A DNA stretch of 64,000 bases from Niabella aurantiaca DSM 17617 (GCF_000374125.1 NZ_KB893625.1:284290-348289); one strand, 5' to 3'. Shown: positions 46,980 to 54,804, counted from the first letter of the stretch. Notes: generated by a model from the sequence alone, not told the origin. Numbers and translations: made by a program.

Positions 46980-47105
46980 CCCCCTTGCGGTTTTCCGTAA
47001 AGCGGCTTTCATGCAGGGGAATACATTTGCATAAACCGCGAGGGTGAATTTTTATTAATTGCAAAAAAATAAATATATTAGCAAAGCAGCCGGTATTTGA
47101 AAAAC
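46980..47105 (+). repeat. intergenic modules R4 and R3 with a promoter box
   Basis: CCCCTTGCGGTTTTCCGTAA (R4) is followed by GGGGAATACATTTGCATAAA, in which TACATTTG at 47022-47029 matches the Bacteroidota -7 box. Then comes TGCAAAAAAATAAATATATT and AGCAAAGCAGCCGG (R3). The same R4-box-R3 order is found at 51700-51885. Confidence 0.65.
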
Positions 47106-47178
47106 AGGTACCATTGAAAAACAGAAAATCAAAAACGGTCGCCCAATAAATAAAGTTTTTACTATTTCATCAAAATTC

Positions 47179-47214
47179 AAAAGTTGTACAAAAAGACAAC
47201 TTTTATTATCTTTG
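47179..47214 (+). promoter_or_regulatory. higBA promoter with overlapping palindrome
   Basis: TATCTTTG at 47207-47214 is a -7 box and GTTG at 47183-47186 a possible -33 element (spacer 20). Inverted repeats AAAAGTTGT (47179-47187) and ACAACTTTT (47196-47204) lie across the promoter, as expected for an operator bound by the antitoxin. The start codon is only 8 bases past the box. Confidence 0.6.
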
Positions 47215-47222
47215 CAACGGCT

Positions 47223-47561
47223 ATGGAAGAACCAAAAATCAGACATATCCATCTGTATAAAAACTATTTTACAGATTTCTACAGTAAGCTAACCCAAAAG
47301 GTAAAAGACAAGATAATTTGGACGTTTCGATTAATTGAAACAATAGAACAAGTTCCTGCCGATTATCTTAAACATCTGGAAGGAACCGATGGGCTTTATG
47401 AAATAAGGGTACAGGCAGGAAATGATATTTTTAGGATCTTTTGTTTTTTTGATGAGGGGAAATTAGTGGTTTTGGCCAACGGTTTTCAAAAGAAAACTCA
47501 AAAAACACCCAGGGCTGAAATAGAAAAAGCACTTAAAATAAAAAGGGAGTATGAAACGTAG
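47223..47561 (+). CDS. higB: RelE/HigB-type toxin (Gp49-like)
   Basis: Protein of 112 residues. The core has KLTQKVKDKIIWTFRLIETI, YLKHLEGTDGLYEIRV and IFRIFCFFDEGKLVVLANGF followed by a Lys/Thr-rich QKKTQKTPRAEIEKA helix. This is the Gp49/HigB pattern: ribosome-dependent mRNA interferases of the RelE fold. The chosen start gives a normal length. A matching XRE antitoxin lies 115 bases downstream, and toxin-first order is typical of HigBA. The intervening gap contains a GC-rich repeat that is not usual in such operons. Confidence 0.85.
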   Translation: MEEPKIRHIHLYKNYFTDFYSKLTQKVKDKIIWTFRLIETIEQVPADYLKHLEGTDGLYEIRVQAGNDIFRIFCFFDEGKLVVLANGFQKKTQKTPRAEIEKALKIKREYET

Positions 47562-47605
47562 CTGGATAGATTTTTTTCACACAGGAAAATAATTATTTAT
47601 GAAGT

Positions 47606-47664
47606 TTCCTGCCCCCGTCCGTACCGGCGGGCGGGCGTTTGGTCAGGCGGGCATCAGACCACTA
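47606..47664. repeat. GC-rich repeat inside the toxin-antitoxin operon
   Basis: TGCCCCCGTCCGTACCGGCG, GGCGGGCGTTTGGTCAGGCG and GGCATCAGACC read as the dispersed GC-rich element seen at 48395-48449 (there on the other strand) and at 12090 and 20089. It separates higB from higA. Confidence 0.6.
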
Positions 47665-47676
47665 AAAAATAAACGA

Positions 47677-47979
47677 ATGAAAACGAAGAATAATTTAAAA
47701 TCGCTCGACCAATTTGTTGACGAACAATATGGGAAACGGGGCACCAAAAAAAGAGACCGGTTCGAAACCGGGTTTGAGGCATTTAAACTGGGCTTTTTGC
47801 TGCAACAGGCCCGTATTGAAAAAGGACTTACCCAAGAGCAATTGGCTGAAAAAATTGGAACCAACAAAGGCTATATTTCCAAAGTAGAGAACAATATTAA
47901 GGATGTAAGAATATCTACCCTGCAAAAAATTGTAGAATTGGGGCTAGGCGGGCATTTGCAGTTGTCTATTAAAATTTAG
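47677..47979 (+). CDS. higA: XRE-family antitoxin, HigA-like
   Basis: Protein of 100 residues from the ATG at 47677; an upstream extension would run through the GC-rich repeat and is unlikely. A helix-turn-helix spans LLQQARIEKGLTQEQLAEKI and GTNKGYISKVENNIKDVRIS. The final beta-like segment GGHLQLSIKI is common in antitoxins that pair with Gp49-type toxins. It should neutralise HigB and repress the operon by binding the palindrome across the promoter. Confidence 0.85.
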   Translation: MKTKNNLKSLDQFVDEQYGKRGTKKRDRFETGFEAFKLGFLLQQARIEKGLTQEQLAEKIGTNKGYISKVENNIKDVRISTLQKIVELGLGGHLQLSIKI

Positions 47980-48116
47980 TTCCAACAATAAAATAAGCGG
48001 CCTGCAAAGGCCATTTTTCAATTTGGGTAGCTGCCCTCCGCGCGCTTGAGCCCCATGTTTCACCAATACAGATATGCGTTATGCTAACCCCCAAACGCCT
48101 CAAATTTTTGCAACAA

Positions 48117-48270
48117 TTTTCTCTTACGGGTTTCCTTAAAAATGTTTTTTGTTAGCCTATATATATTAGCCCAGCGGCAGTGCCGGTGGCTGCTTTGTTG
48201 CCCGCCCGGACGAGCCATTCGGACGGGTGTCACTCACTTGTGCTGCAGTGCAAGTGGCGGCTATTGAGCG
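48117..48270 (+). repeat. intergenic modules R4, R3-like and R2 (copy 3)
   Basis: TCTTACGGGTTTCCTTAAAA (R4), then TATATATATTAGCC, then CGGCAGTGCCGGTGGCTGC, a hairpin-forming stretch with CCCGCCCGGACGA and CACTCACTTGTGCTGCAGTG. In this R2 copy the usual TCCCGCTGAAAGCGGGA hairpin is replaced by a GC-rich stem. The gap 47980-48591 has no gene. Confidence 0.65.
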
Positions 48271-48284
48271 CCCATCCGCAGATC

Positions 48285-48510
48285 TGCCCAATACCGGTAC
48301 CAACTCCCAAAGGGCCATTGGCCCGGCAGGTAGTTACAACACCGGAATTTCTTCCCGGGGCCAAAACATATTCCGGAGCGGGGAGTGCCATCGGCCTGCC
48401 CGCCCGCCCGTGCCGGTACGGACGGGGATGACCTGACCGGCCGGGCGGGCACGGCCCATAGCGGCGCCCGCATGTCCCCTGGTTCCCCGTCCCACCAATG
48501 CCGGCATATG
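48285..48510 (+). repeat. intergenic module R1, copy 3 (interrupted)
   Basis: ACACCGGAATTTCTTCCCGG and ATTCCGGAGCGGGGAGTGCC match the module, which is then split by 55 extra bases (48395-48449) and resumes with CACGGCCCATAG. It ends with CCCACCAATGCC as in the other copies. Confidence 0.7.
48395..48449. mobile_element. 55-bp GC-rich element inserted in R1
   Basis: Compared with the copies at 45671 and 50140, in which GTGCCATCGG is directly followed by CACGGCCCATAG or its variant, this copy has 55 extra GC-rich bases at that junction. The insert (CCTGCCCGCCCGCCCGTGCC at its left end, GGCCGGGCGGG at its right end) has complementary ends and belongs to the GC-rich repeat also seen between higB and higA. 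No protein is encoded. Confidence 0.6.
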
Positions 48511-48591
48511 GTTACAAAAAGCATTATTTTAGCATAACAACAAATAACAAACGAAAACATTCATTAAAAAACATTGCAATACAGCTTAGAT

Positions 48592-50052
48592 ATGCGGCCA
48601 GTGATAATAAATATCATTTTATTTTTTACAGTGGTGACCTGTTATGCGCAGGTTGATACCAGTCCTTCCTTTGATTTCAATAGAAAATATTCGGTTCCCG
48701 AATTGAAAAAGGACTTGGCCATTTTAAAAGACAGTCTGGAAATTATTCATCCCGCGCTTTACAGATATATCAATAAAGCCAGCTTTGACCAGGCATTTAA
48801 GAATGCAGATAAATTTATAGACCGGCCATTAACCCAAACAGCGTTTTATACCATTGTTGCGCCCTTGGTTAGCAAGGTAGGCGACATTCATACAACAATA
48901 GAGCTGCCCGAGGAATCACATAGTTATTTAGCAACAGAAAGTAAGCTATTTCCTTTTGACGTGCGAATTGTTGACAAAAAGGTTTATATAGCAAGCAATA
49001 ACAGTGCTGACAGCAGCATCAGGGCGGGAAGCAGGATTTTGAAAATCAATAACCAACCGGTTGACGAAGTACTAAGAAAAATGCAAAGCTGTTTTTCAGA
49101 TGAGGGCGCAAATGAAACCTTAAAATTGAAAAGGGTGGAACAGCGATTTGCCTTTCAATATCATTTGAATTACGGTTACTCTAAGGCTTTTAAAGTAGAA
49201 TACACATTTAACAATAAGCCGTCACAAACTAAAACAGTTCGCGCGGAGCCCTTCTCCGTAATAAAGACAAGACGAGGTGAAAATCAACAAAAGTTTCCTC
49301 ATTTAAAATCGCTGTTTCCGCAGGCCCCTTACCTTGCTTTATCTATTGATGCCCCAAAAAATATTGCTATACTAACAATCAAGTGGTTTCAAAATGATGT
49401 TTTGCGGGAAGCTAATGAACAATTCAGGCCATTTATCGATTCCGCCTTTGCTGAAATAAAAGAAAGAAAAATTAATAACCTGATCATTGACATTAGAAAT
49501 AATGGAGGCGGAGAAAGCGAAAATGCAAGTTACCTGTATGCTTACCTCACAAATAAACCGTTTAGATTTCTCTATGCGATGGAAGCCAATCAAAAAACCT
49601 ATGATGAGGATAGAGAAAGAGGGGTGAAATACACATTTGTGAAAAACACAGGTAAATATCATACCAGTGATTCCACCACCCCTTACCAGCAATTTTTTGG
49701 GCTGGGTTATCAATCGTATAAGCCTAATAGCTTTTCAGGGAAGCTGTATGTTTTAATAGACGGCCTTACCACGTCTGCCGCGCCGCAATTTGCATCATTG
49801 GTAAAACAAAATAGGAGGGGAATTTTGATTGGCGAAAACGCTCCCGGTTCACTATCGGGAGGTTCCGGCAGAGGCTATAGCTATTTTTTGTTACCCAATT
49901 CCGGGCTGCTAACAATGATCTCCAGGTATCGTTTATACTTAGTTAGTCCAGCACAAAAAACTAAGGACAGGTGTGTTACTCCTGATTACAGGCCCGCAAA
50001 ATCCTTTAACGATCTCCTTGGGGGGGTGATAAAGACCTTGAATCTGCTATAA
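48592..50052 (+). CDS. exported S41-family peptidase (C-terminal processing type)
   Basis: Protein of 486 residues from the ATG at 48592, with a signal peptide (RPVIINIILFFTVVTCYAQ). A PDZ-like region (RIVDKKVYIASNNSADSS, GSRILKINNQPVDEV) precedes the peptidase domain. The catalytic Ser is about residue 395 in GLTTSAAPQFAS, and NLIIDIRNNGGGESENASYL is the usual substrate-cleft motif. Periplasmic role; substrates are unknown. It is AT-rich and flanked by repeat modules, consistent with belonging to the cassette-like array. Confidence 0.88.
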   Translation: MRPVIINIILFFTVVTCYAQVDTSPSFDFNRKYSVPELKKDLAILKDSLEIIHPALYRYINKASFDQAFKNADKFIDRPLTQTAFYTIVAPLVSKVGDIHTTIELPEESHSYLATESKLFPFDVRIVDKKVYIASNNSADSSIRAGSRILKINNQPVDEVLRKMQSCFSDEGANETLKLKRVEQRFAFQYHLNYGYSKAFKVEYTFNNKPSQTKTVRAEPFSVIKTRRGENQQKFPHLKSLFPQAPYLALSIDAPKNIAILTIKWFQNDVLREANEQFRPFIDSAFAEIKERKINNLIIDIRNNGGGESENASYLYAYLTNKPFRFLYAMEANQKTYDEDRERGVKYTFVKNTGKYHTSDSTTPYQQFFGLGYQSYKPNSFSGKLYVLIDGLTTSAAPQFASLVKQNRRGILIGENAPGSLSGGSGRGYSYFLLPNSGLLTMISRYRLYLVSPAQKTKDRCVTPDYRPAKSFNDLLGGVIKTLNLL

Positions 50053-50139
50053 GGCTTATATCGCTCACCGGCGCAGGTCTTTGATATGTGCCCGCCGTCA
50101 CTGAGCACCAATCCCGGATCTGCCAGCCCCGCCAATGCG

Positions 50140-50385
50140 GTACCCGCGCCCCAATACCGGAACAACCCACATCAAAGACCATCGGCCTGGCCACGTCTTT
50201 ACAACTCCGGAATTTATTCCGGAAGCCAAAACCGGCTACGGAGCGGGGGAGTGCCATCGGCACCGCCCACAGCATCGCCCGCATGTCCCCCAGGTCTCCC
50301 AGTCCCACCAATGCATGCATATACACCACCACCCGCTGCATTTGCAAAGCAATACCTCCTTTACGGAAATCCGTAAAATGCCAGC
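50140..50385 (+). repeat. intergenic modules R1 (copy 4) and R4
   Basis: ACTCCGGAATTTATTCCGGA, AACCGGCTACGGAGCGGGGG and AGTGCCATCGGCACCGCCCA form R1; CCCACCAATGCATGCATATA and TGCATTTGCAAAGCAATACC follow as in copy 2; TCCTTTACGGAAATCCGTAA is R4. The 372-base gap 50053-50424 contains only this. Confidence 0.75.
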
Positions 50386-50424
50386 TACCGCATTTCATAG
50401 TTTCGTGCAATAAAAAAAATACTT

Positions 50425-50988
50425 ATGATTATGATGTTCGCGAAATTTCGAGTTAGCACATTGCCCATATTTTTTAAACTGTTCATGCTGCTATTTTTTC
50501 TGGGATCTTGTAAGAAAGCAACCAATGACTTGCAAAAGCAACCGGAGTCCACTCCAACAGTTTTTGCTTACGAAGTTCATTGCGATTTGTGTAATATAAC
50601 TTATAATGATTTAAATGGTGAAAGCAGGACTGTAAGAAATAATACCGGTAAATGGAGTTTTAATATCCTGGGGAAAACACCATCAAACCTCAAGCTAAGT
50701 GTTGTCACAACTTTACCGGGCTATCAGTCTATTCAGGCATACATTCTGAAAGATGGGGAGGTGGTTTATGGAGATCTTGGCTATAATCGTGCAGAGATTA
50801 CCTACAGTACGGTTAATGGTAATGGCACCTCTAGTTTCGGAAGTTATATACCGTCAACTTCACCAGGGGGAAGCGATCAAAATGGAGGTACTTCTTCGAG
50901 TTCGTCTGTATGTGGTGCAAAAAACAAATCAGGGGGATATTGCAAAAGAGTAGTTGCTGGTGGCGGCAGATGCTGGCAACACCGGTAA
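50425..50988 (+). CDS. lipoprotein with C-terminal DUF5763-like cysteine motif
   Basis: Protein of 187 residues. The N-terminus ends in a lipobox (LLFFLGSCKK) so it should be lipid-anchored. A middle beta-rich region (FAYEVHCDLCNITYND to ITYSTVNGNG) is followed by a Ser/Gly-rich linker and the tail VCGAKNKSGGYCKRVV-GGGRCWQHR, a Cys-Cys-Cys-His arrangement seen in the DUF5763 family and in unrelated proteins as a mobile small zinc-binding-like module. The stop codon is directly next to the IS21 istB fragment, so the 3' end may be an insertion boundary. It is AT-rich. Confidence 0.65.
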   Translation: MIMMFAKFRVSTLPIFFKLFMLLFFLGSCKKATNDLQKQPESTPTVFAYEVHCDLCNITYNDLNGESRTVRNNTGKWSFNILGKTPSNLKLSVVTTLPGYQSIQAYILKDGEVVYGDLGYNRAEITYSTVNGNGTSSFGSYIPSTSPGGSDQNGGTSSSSSVCGAKNKSGGYCKRVVAGGGRCWQHR

Positions 50989-51240
50989 TTGGGAAGCAAT
51001 AGTGGTAGAGCCATTCGCGTAGCGATCTTCCGGTATCTGTAACAGTGTCATCCTCATATCATGGGTGAGCGGCTGTAGTCCAAAATCGCCAAAGATCCAT
51101 AAAGGCGTTTTTGACAGCTGGTTGAGTAATTTGATATAGGATCCGTTCAGGCGCGCAGCGGTAAGGGCCTCAACAAAACGGTTCATAGAAAAATAGATAG
51201 CCCGGTACCCCGGCATCGCCGCAACATAGCATCGCCGCCG
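50978..51240 (-). pseudogene. IS21-family istB fragment
   Basis: The minus strand encodes YRAIYFSMNRFVEALTAARL, NGSYIKLLNQLSKTPLWIF, GDFGLQPLTHDMRMTLLQ and PEDRYANGSTTIASQLPV, the middle part of the IstB helper ATPase of IS21 elements (normally LLILDDFGLQPL and LLQILEDRY). The Walker-B-like block is changed to IFGDF, and both ends are missing. No IstA, IS ends or target duplication are visible. It borders the DUF5763-like lipoprotein gene and marks past transposition. Confidence 0.8.
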
Positions 51241-51378
51241 GACAACCGCCGGTTGCCGTTCTTATAAGGGTTTCCGGAACTTTTTTTTGAGTGTGTTTTG
51301 CAGACTTTAAATGGCTGCATTTTTTATGTGAGTGCCAAACGGCCTTCAGTATTACCCATCAGCGACTAAGACACTACC

Positions 51379-51581
51379 CCCTTACGGTTCTCCGTAAAAA
51401 TGCTTTTTTGTTGGTATATAAATATTGTCCCGGCTGCAGTGCGTATGGCAACGGTCTTGCGTCGCACTCTTGTGCTGTAGTATCCCGATAGCTATCGGGA
51501 GCATCGATATCCCGCTGAAAGCGGGATCACTCACTTGTGCTGCGGTGTCCCGATAGCGATCGGGAGCATCAGTTTAGCGCC
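51379..51581 (+). repeat. intergenic modules R4, R3-like and R2 (copy 4)
   Basis: CCCTTACGGTTCTCCGTAAA (R4), then TATATAAATATTGTCC, then CGGCTGCAGTGCGTATGGCA and GCACTCTTGTGCTGTAGT. Here R2 is expanded by extra small hairpins (TCCCGATAGCTATCGGGA, TCCCGCTGAAAGCGGGA, TCCCGATAGCGATCGGGA) with CACTCACTTGTGCTG repeated between them. Confidence 0.65.
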
Positions 51582-51699
51582 CCGTGTCCCGCGTCCTCCA
51601 AACGTAAATACGTGCCCCATTTCCCCCCGGTCCTAATGTCCCCCAATGCAAGTACACGCCGGCCCACCCGCCCGATCCTTCATATCTTAGCAATAATCT

Positions 51700-51885
51700 C
51701 CCTTACGGGTTTCCGTAAAAATGTGCTGCTGTAGAGGAATATATTTGTACAAACCGCCGGAGATGGCTTTTAGTAAATAAAAAAAATATGTATATTAGCA
51801 AAACAACCATTTGGAAAAATTAAACTGCTAAAGCTCGAAAACCAGAACGGTTGCGGAACTATTAAAATTTTTAACTAATAAAAAC
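51700..51885 (+). repeat. intergenic modules R4 and R3 with promoter box
   Basis: CCCTTACGGGTTTCCGTAAA (R4) is followed by GAGGAATATATTTGTACAAA, where TATATTTG at 51740-51747 matches the -7 box. R3 follows (ATGTATATTAGCAAAACAAC, then AACTGCTAAAGCTCGAAAAC and CAGAACGGTTGCGGAAC), aligned with 44683-44790. The gap 51241-52010 contains no gene. Confidence 0.7.
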
Positions 51886-52010
51886 TATTATATAGCCGTA
51901 TTTAAGCGTTTACAAACGACTATAAACGTTTAGTAATTGCAGAATCGGAAAGTTACAAGTAATCGTATTCAACACTATACTCCTTTTAACACCCATTCAA
52001 TCAAAAGCAT

Positions 52011-52211
52011 ATGGATTTCAAAAGTTGGCTTTTACATACAAAAAATGAGGAACCTGATTTAGAGGTATTCATCACAAAACTGGAACCGTTTTTCACAGAT
52101 GCAGGTTTTAACGGACTTGAATTTGAAAAGAAAATCAATATAGGCTTACGGAAATTTGAAAATGACATCGATGAACTATTAAAACCTGAAATCAATGTTG
52201 AAAATCAATAA
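52011..52211 (+). CDS. small protein coupled to SMC-like ATPase
   Basis: Acidic, helical protein of 66 residues (MDFKSWLLHTKNEEPDLEVF and LEFEKKINIGLRKFENDIDE). Its 3' end overlaps the ATPase start by 17 bases, which implies translational coupling and a shared role. It has no recognised domain. The position, a small protein before an ATPase, resembles the middle component of ABC three-component defence systems, but there is no sequence evidence for that. A DNA- or ATPase-binding adaptor or an inhibitor of the nuclease is also possible. Confidence 0.65.
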   Translation: MDFKSWLLHTKNEEPDLEVFITKLEPFFTDAGFNGLEFEKKINIGLRKFENDIDELLKPEINVENQ

Positions 52212-54612
52212 AATCACAATTGAAAACTTTAGAGGAATCAAATCGCCAGTGATAATTGATTTTATTAAAGGAAGGAATGCAACATCAGCATTAATTTATG
52301 GACGAAATGGAACAGGGAAAAGTTCAATTGTTGACAGTTGGGAATGGCTCATAAATGCTAAAATAGAATATTTAACCAAGGAAGGTGTATCAGAAAGAGA
52401 TTACCCCCATAAACTAAGTAATGGGGATAATGTCTATATAAATGTAGACTTCACTCATCCAGCAATAAATTCAGTGAAATCTATTTTTAATAAATCGAAA
52501 ATTACAGCACCAATATTTTCGGGGCAATATTCTGATTTTAAAACACATACAGTATATCCGAATTATTTAAGGTATTCTGACCTTCAGGAATTTGTTTTTA
52601 AAACGAAAGGAGATAAATACAAATACATCGCAAAGTTTTTCGGACTGGAAAAGTTTACAAAAAACCAGGCAGATATACAAGCAAGCTCGACAAGGATATC
52701 AAATCTGTTACAGCAATTTCAAACTCAACTTTCCGAAAATAAATCAATAATAAACAAAATAGCTGGCGACAGTGACGTAAACGATTTATATGTATTGGCA
52801 TTCATAAATGAAATTGCAAAGAAGTATAACATAAAAGAAATTGTAGACTTTAAGGAAGCATACAAAGTAAAAGACGCACTTTCTAAAATTGTACAGTCTA
52901 ACCCAATAGCAGCCGAACTTGCTGAATGGAAAGCTTTTCAACATAAATTAAATCAGTTTTATTCTTTACCTAAAGCCAAACAGAATTGCATCGATATTGA
53001 AACCGTATTCCAAGAATTGAAAGAGGATGAGGCAAATATTACGAAATTAATTCTTCTAAAATTATATGAGGCAGCAACGGAGACACTTTCAAAGTTAGAC
53101 GACAAGTCTATATGTCCTGTATGTGATACTCGATTTGAAGGAGACCTAGAGCAACACATTTCCCAAAAGCATAAGGCATTAGAGGAACTTAATAAAAAGA
53201 AAATTGACTATATAGCAAAAAGAGAGGAACTGATTAAAAAACTAGAACTCATTCTCAAAAAAATTGGAATCATTCAAGCTGAGTCGGGAGAAAAAGTTTT
53301 AACAACGCTAAATACCTTTTTTGTTGATATAGCAATGTTGTCAACACAGGTGCCACTTAGCATTGCAGAATTAAAAAAGGATCTTAAAGACCTGGAAGTA
53401 TTAGGTTTAAGTACACAAGAAGACATTGTAAAAATCGATTCGATAAGCAACGACGAAGTCGCTAACAAAAAAATAGTTACTGATAAAATTAATGACTTGT
53501 CAGAGGACGAAAATACCAAGAATCTAGCCACAGATCTTGGAAATATTATTCAAATAATAGCAGCATACACAAGTTTCCTAAAAAATGATAAAAAAGTTAC
53601 TTACCTCACAAGTATATGCACACAACTTGATTTGCTATTTGCAAAGCTAACTACTCACATTCAAACACAAATTCAGGATACATTTTCTGCCATTCAAACT
53701 GATGTAGTCGAGTGTTACAATTTTTTAGAATCTACTAATCAGTTTCTAAAGAATCCGGAAATTAAATTGGTAACAGGCAGAGATAAGGCGGTTGAATTAG
53801 AAATTGAATTTGTCAATGAGAAAATCTCACCAGCTTATAAATTTATGAGTGAAAGTCAAGTAAATAGTTTTGGGTTAGCGATTTTTCTTTCAGCCGTAAA
53901 GTATTTCAACGATGAATTTAAATTTATAATACTAGATGACGTAGTGAATAGTTTTGATTCATTTAAAAGGCCTAGAGTATCTCAACTTCTTGCTGCAAAA
54001 TTTAATGATTTTCAATTTTTAATACTTACACATGATCAAATATTCTTTGATACAGTTCAAAAAGATTTTCCGCAATGGAATAGATACAAATTTGCAAGTT
54101 GGGATTATACCACAGGGCCAAGATGTATTTTTTCCAACAACTATAGTGAAGAAATTCAAAAGTTAATTGACGATGATGATGCGATAGGTGCAGGACAAAA
54201 ATTGGGTAGATATCTTGAAATGATTTTCGGAATTGTAAATCAAAATTTACAAACACCAATTCGCTATAAACTCGAGAATGTTTATACTCTTTCGGAATTT
54301 TATGACCCATTAGTCAAAAGGTTCAAAGACAAACTTAAAATGCCCAACAAGCAACACAAGCTTTCCAAACTATTTACCGAATTTGAGCAGGGAACAATTT
54401 TCAGAAATTACTGTGCACACTATAAAAACGAAGCAAATCAATTTAGCTCGTCAGAAATAGAAACGATCTACAAGAAGTGGCTTGAAATCGAAGCTGAAAT
54501 TTATTGCCAAACTTGTAAGTCATACTGCCACTATGAAGTTGTTGAAAATGTTGAATATGTTAGGTGCAACTGTGGAGCATTAAATTTAAAAGACGAGGCA
54601 AAATTTATTTGA
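52195..54612 (+). CDS. zinc-hook SMC/Rad50-like ATPase with C-terminal HEPN motif (RloC-like)
   Basis: Protein of 805 residues. The N-terminus (KINKITIENFRGIKSPVIID) is an RecF/Rad50-type start; Walker A is GRNGTGKSS (36-44). Coiled coil (about 170-460) brackets the zinc hook CPVC at 307-310. SESQVNSFGLAIFLS is the ABC signature region and LILDDVVNSFD (about 579-590) is Walker B. After the ATPase core, residues 737-742 read RNYCAH, an Rx4H motif of HEPN ribonucleases, in a helical region. It ends in a cysteine pair set (CQTC ... CNCG, about 771-795) like a zinc ribbon. The combination matches RloC anticodon nucleases, which sense DNA breaks and cleave tRNA. This is inference from motifs; no homology search was run. 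It is AT-rich and starts a defence-type cluster. Confidence 0.75.
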   Translation: MLKINKITIENFRGIKSPVIIDFIKGRNATSALIYGRNGTGKSSIVDSWEWLINAKIEYLTKEGVSERDYPHKLSNGDNVYINVDFTHPAINSVKSIFNKSKITAPIFSGQYSDFKTHTVYPNYLRYSDLQEFVFKTKGDKYKYIAKFFGLEKFTKNQADIQASSTRISNLLQQFQTQLSENKSIINKIAGDSDVNDLYVLAFINEIAKKYNIKEIVDFKEAYKVKDALSKIVQSNPIAAELAEWKAFQHKLNQFYSLPKAKQNCIDIETVFQELKEDEANITKLILLKLYEAATETLSKLDDKSICPVCDTRFEGDLEQHISQKHKALEELNKKKIDYIAKREELIKKLELILKKIGIIQAESGEKVLTTLNTFFVDIAMLSTQVPLSIAELKKDLKDLEVLGLSTQEDIVKIDSISNDEVANKKIVTDKINDLSEDENTKNLATDLGNIIQIIAAYTSFLKNDKKVTYLTSICTQLDLLFAKLTTHIQTQIQDTFSAIQTDVVECYNFLESTNQFLKNPEIKLVTGRDKAVELEIEFVNEKISPAYKFMSESQVNSFGLAIFLSAVKYFNDEFKFIILDDVVNSFDSFKRPRVSQLLAAKFNDFQFLILTHDQIFFDTVQKDFPQWNRYKFASWDYTTGPRCIFSNNYSEEIQKLIDDDDAIGAGQKLGRYLEMIFGIVNQNLQTPIRYKLENVYTLSEFYDPLVKRFKDKLKMPNKQHKLSKLFTEFEQGTIFRNYCAHYKNEANQFSSSEIETIYKKWLEIEAEIYCQTCKSYCHYEVVENVEYVRCNCGALNLKDEAKFI

Positions 54613-54804
54613 GAAAGAAGTTGAAGTTTACAAAAGATCTCGACGAGTATTCCGTTCAAACGCCTGCTGCCAACAAAAGTATTTGCCAAAGCAACGCCGG
54701 ACTGCCAATGGATTTCCTGAGTTCGTCAGTTATCAACAATTTAAATAGGAAAAAACAGTATGATTTTTGATTGAGCGTACTGATGTGTAAAGTTTTTTAA
54801 TTAT

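Noticed and set aside
44216..52010. Classical integron with attC sites
   Set aside because: No integrase or clear attC (R'' and L'' box) structure could be identified; the modules are longer and lie on both sides of genes, so only a cassette-like description is supported.
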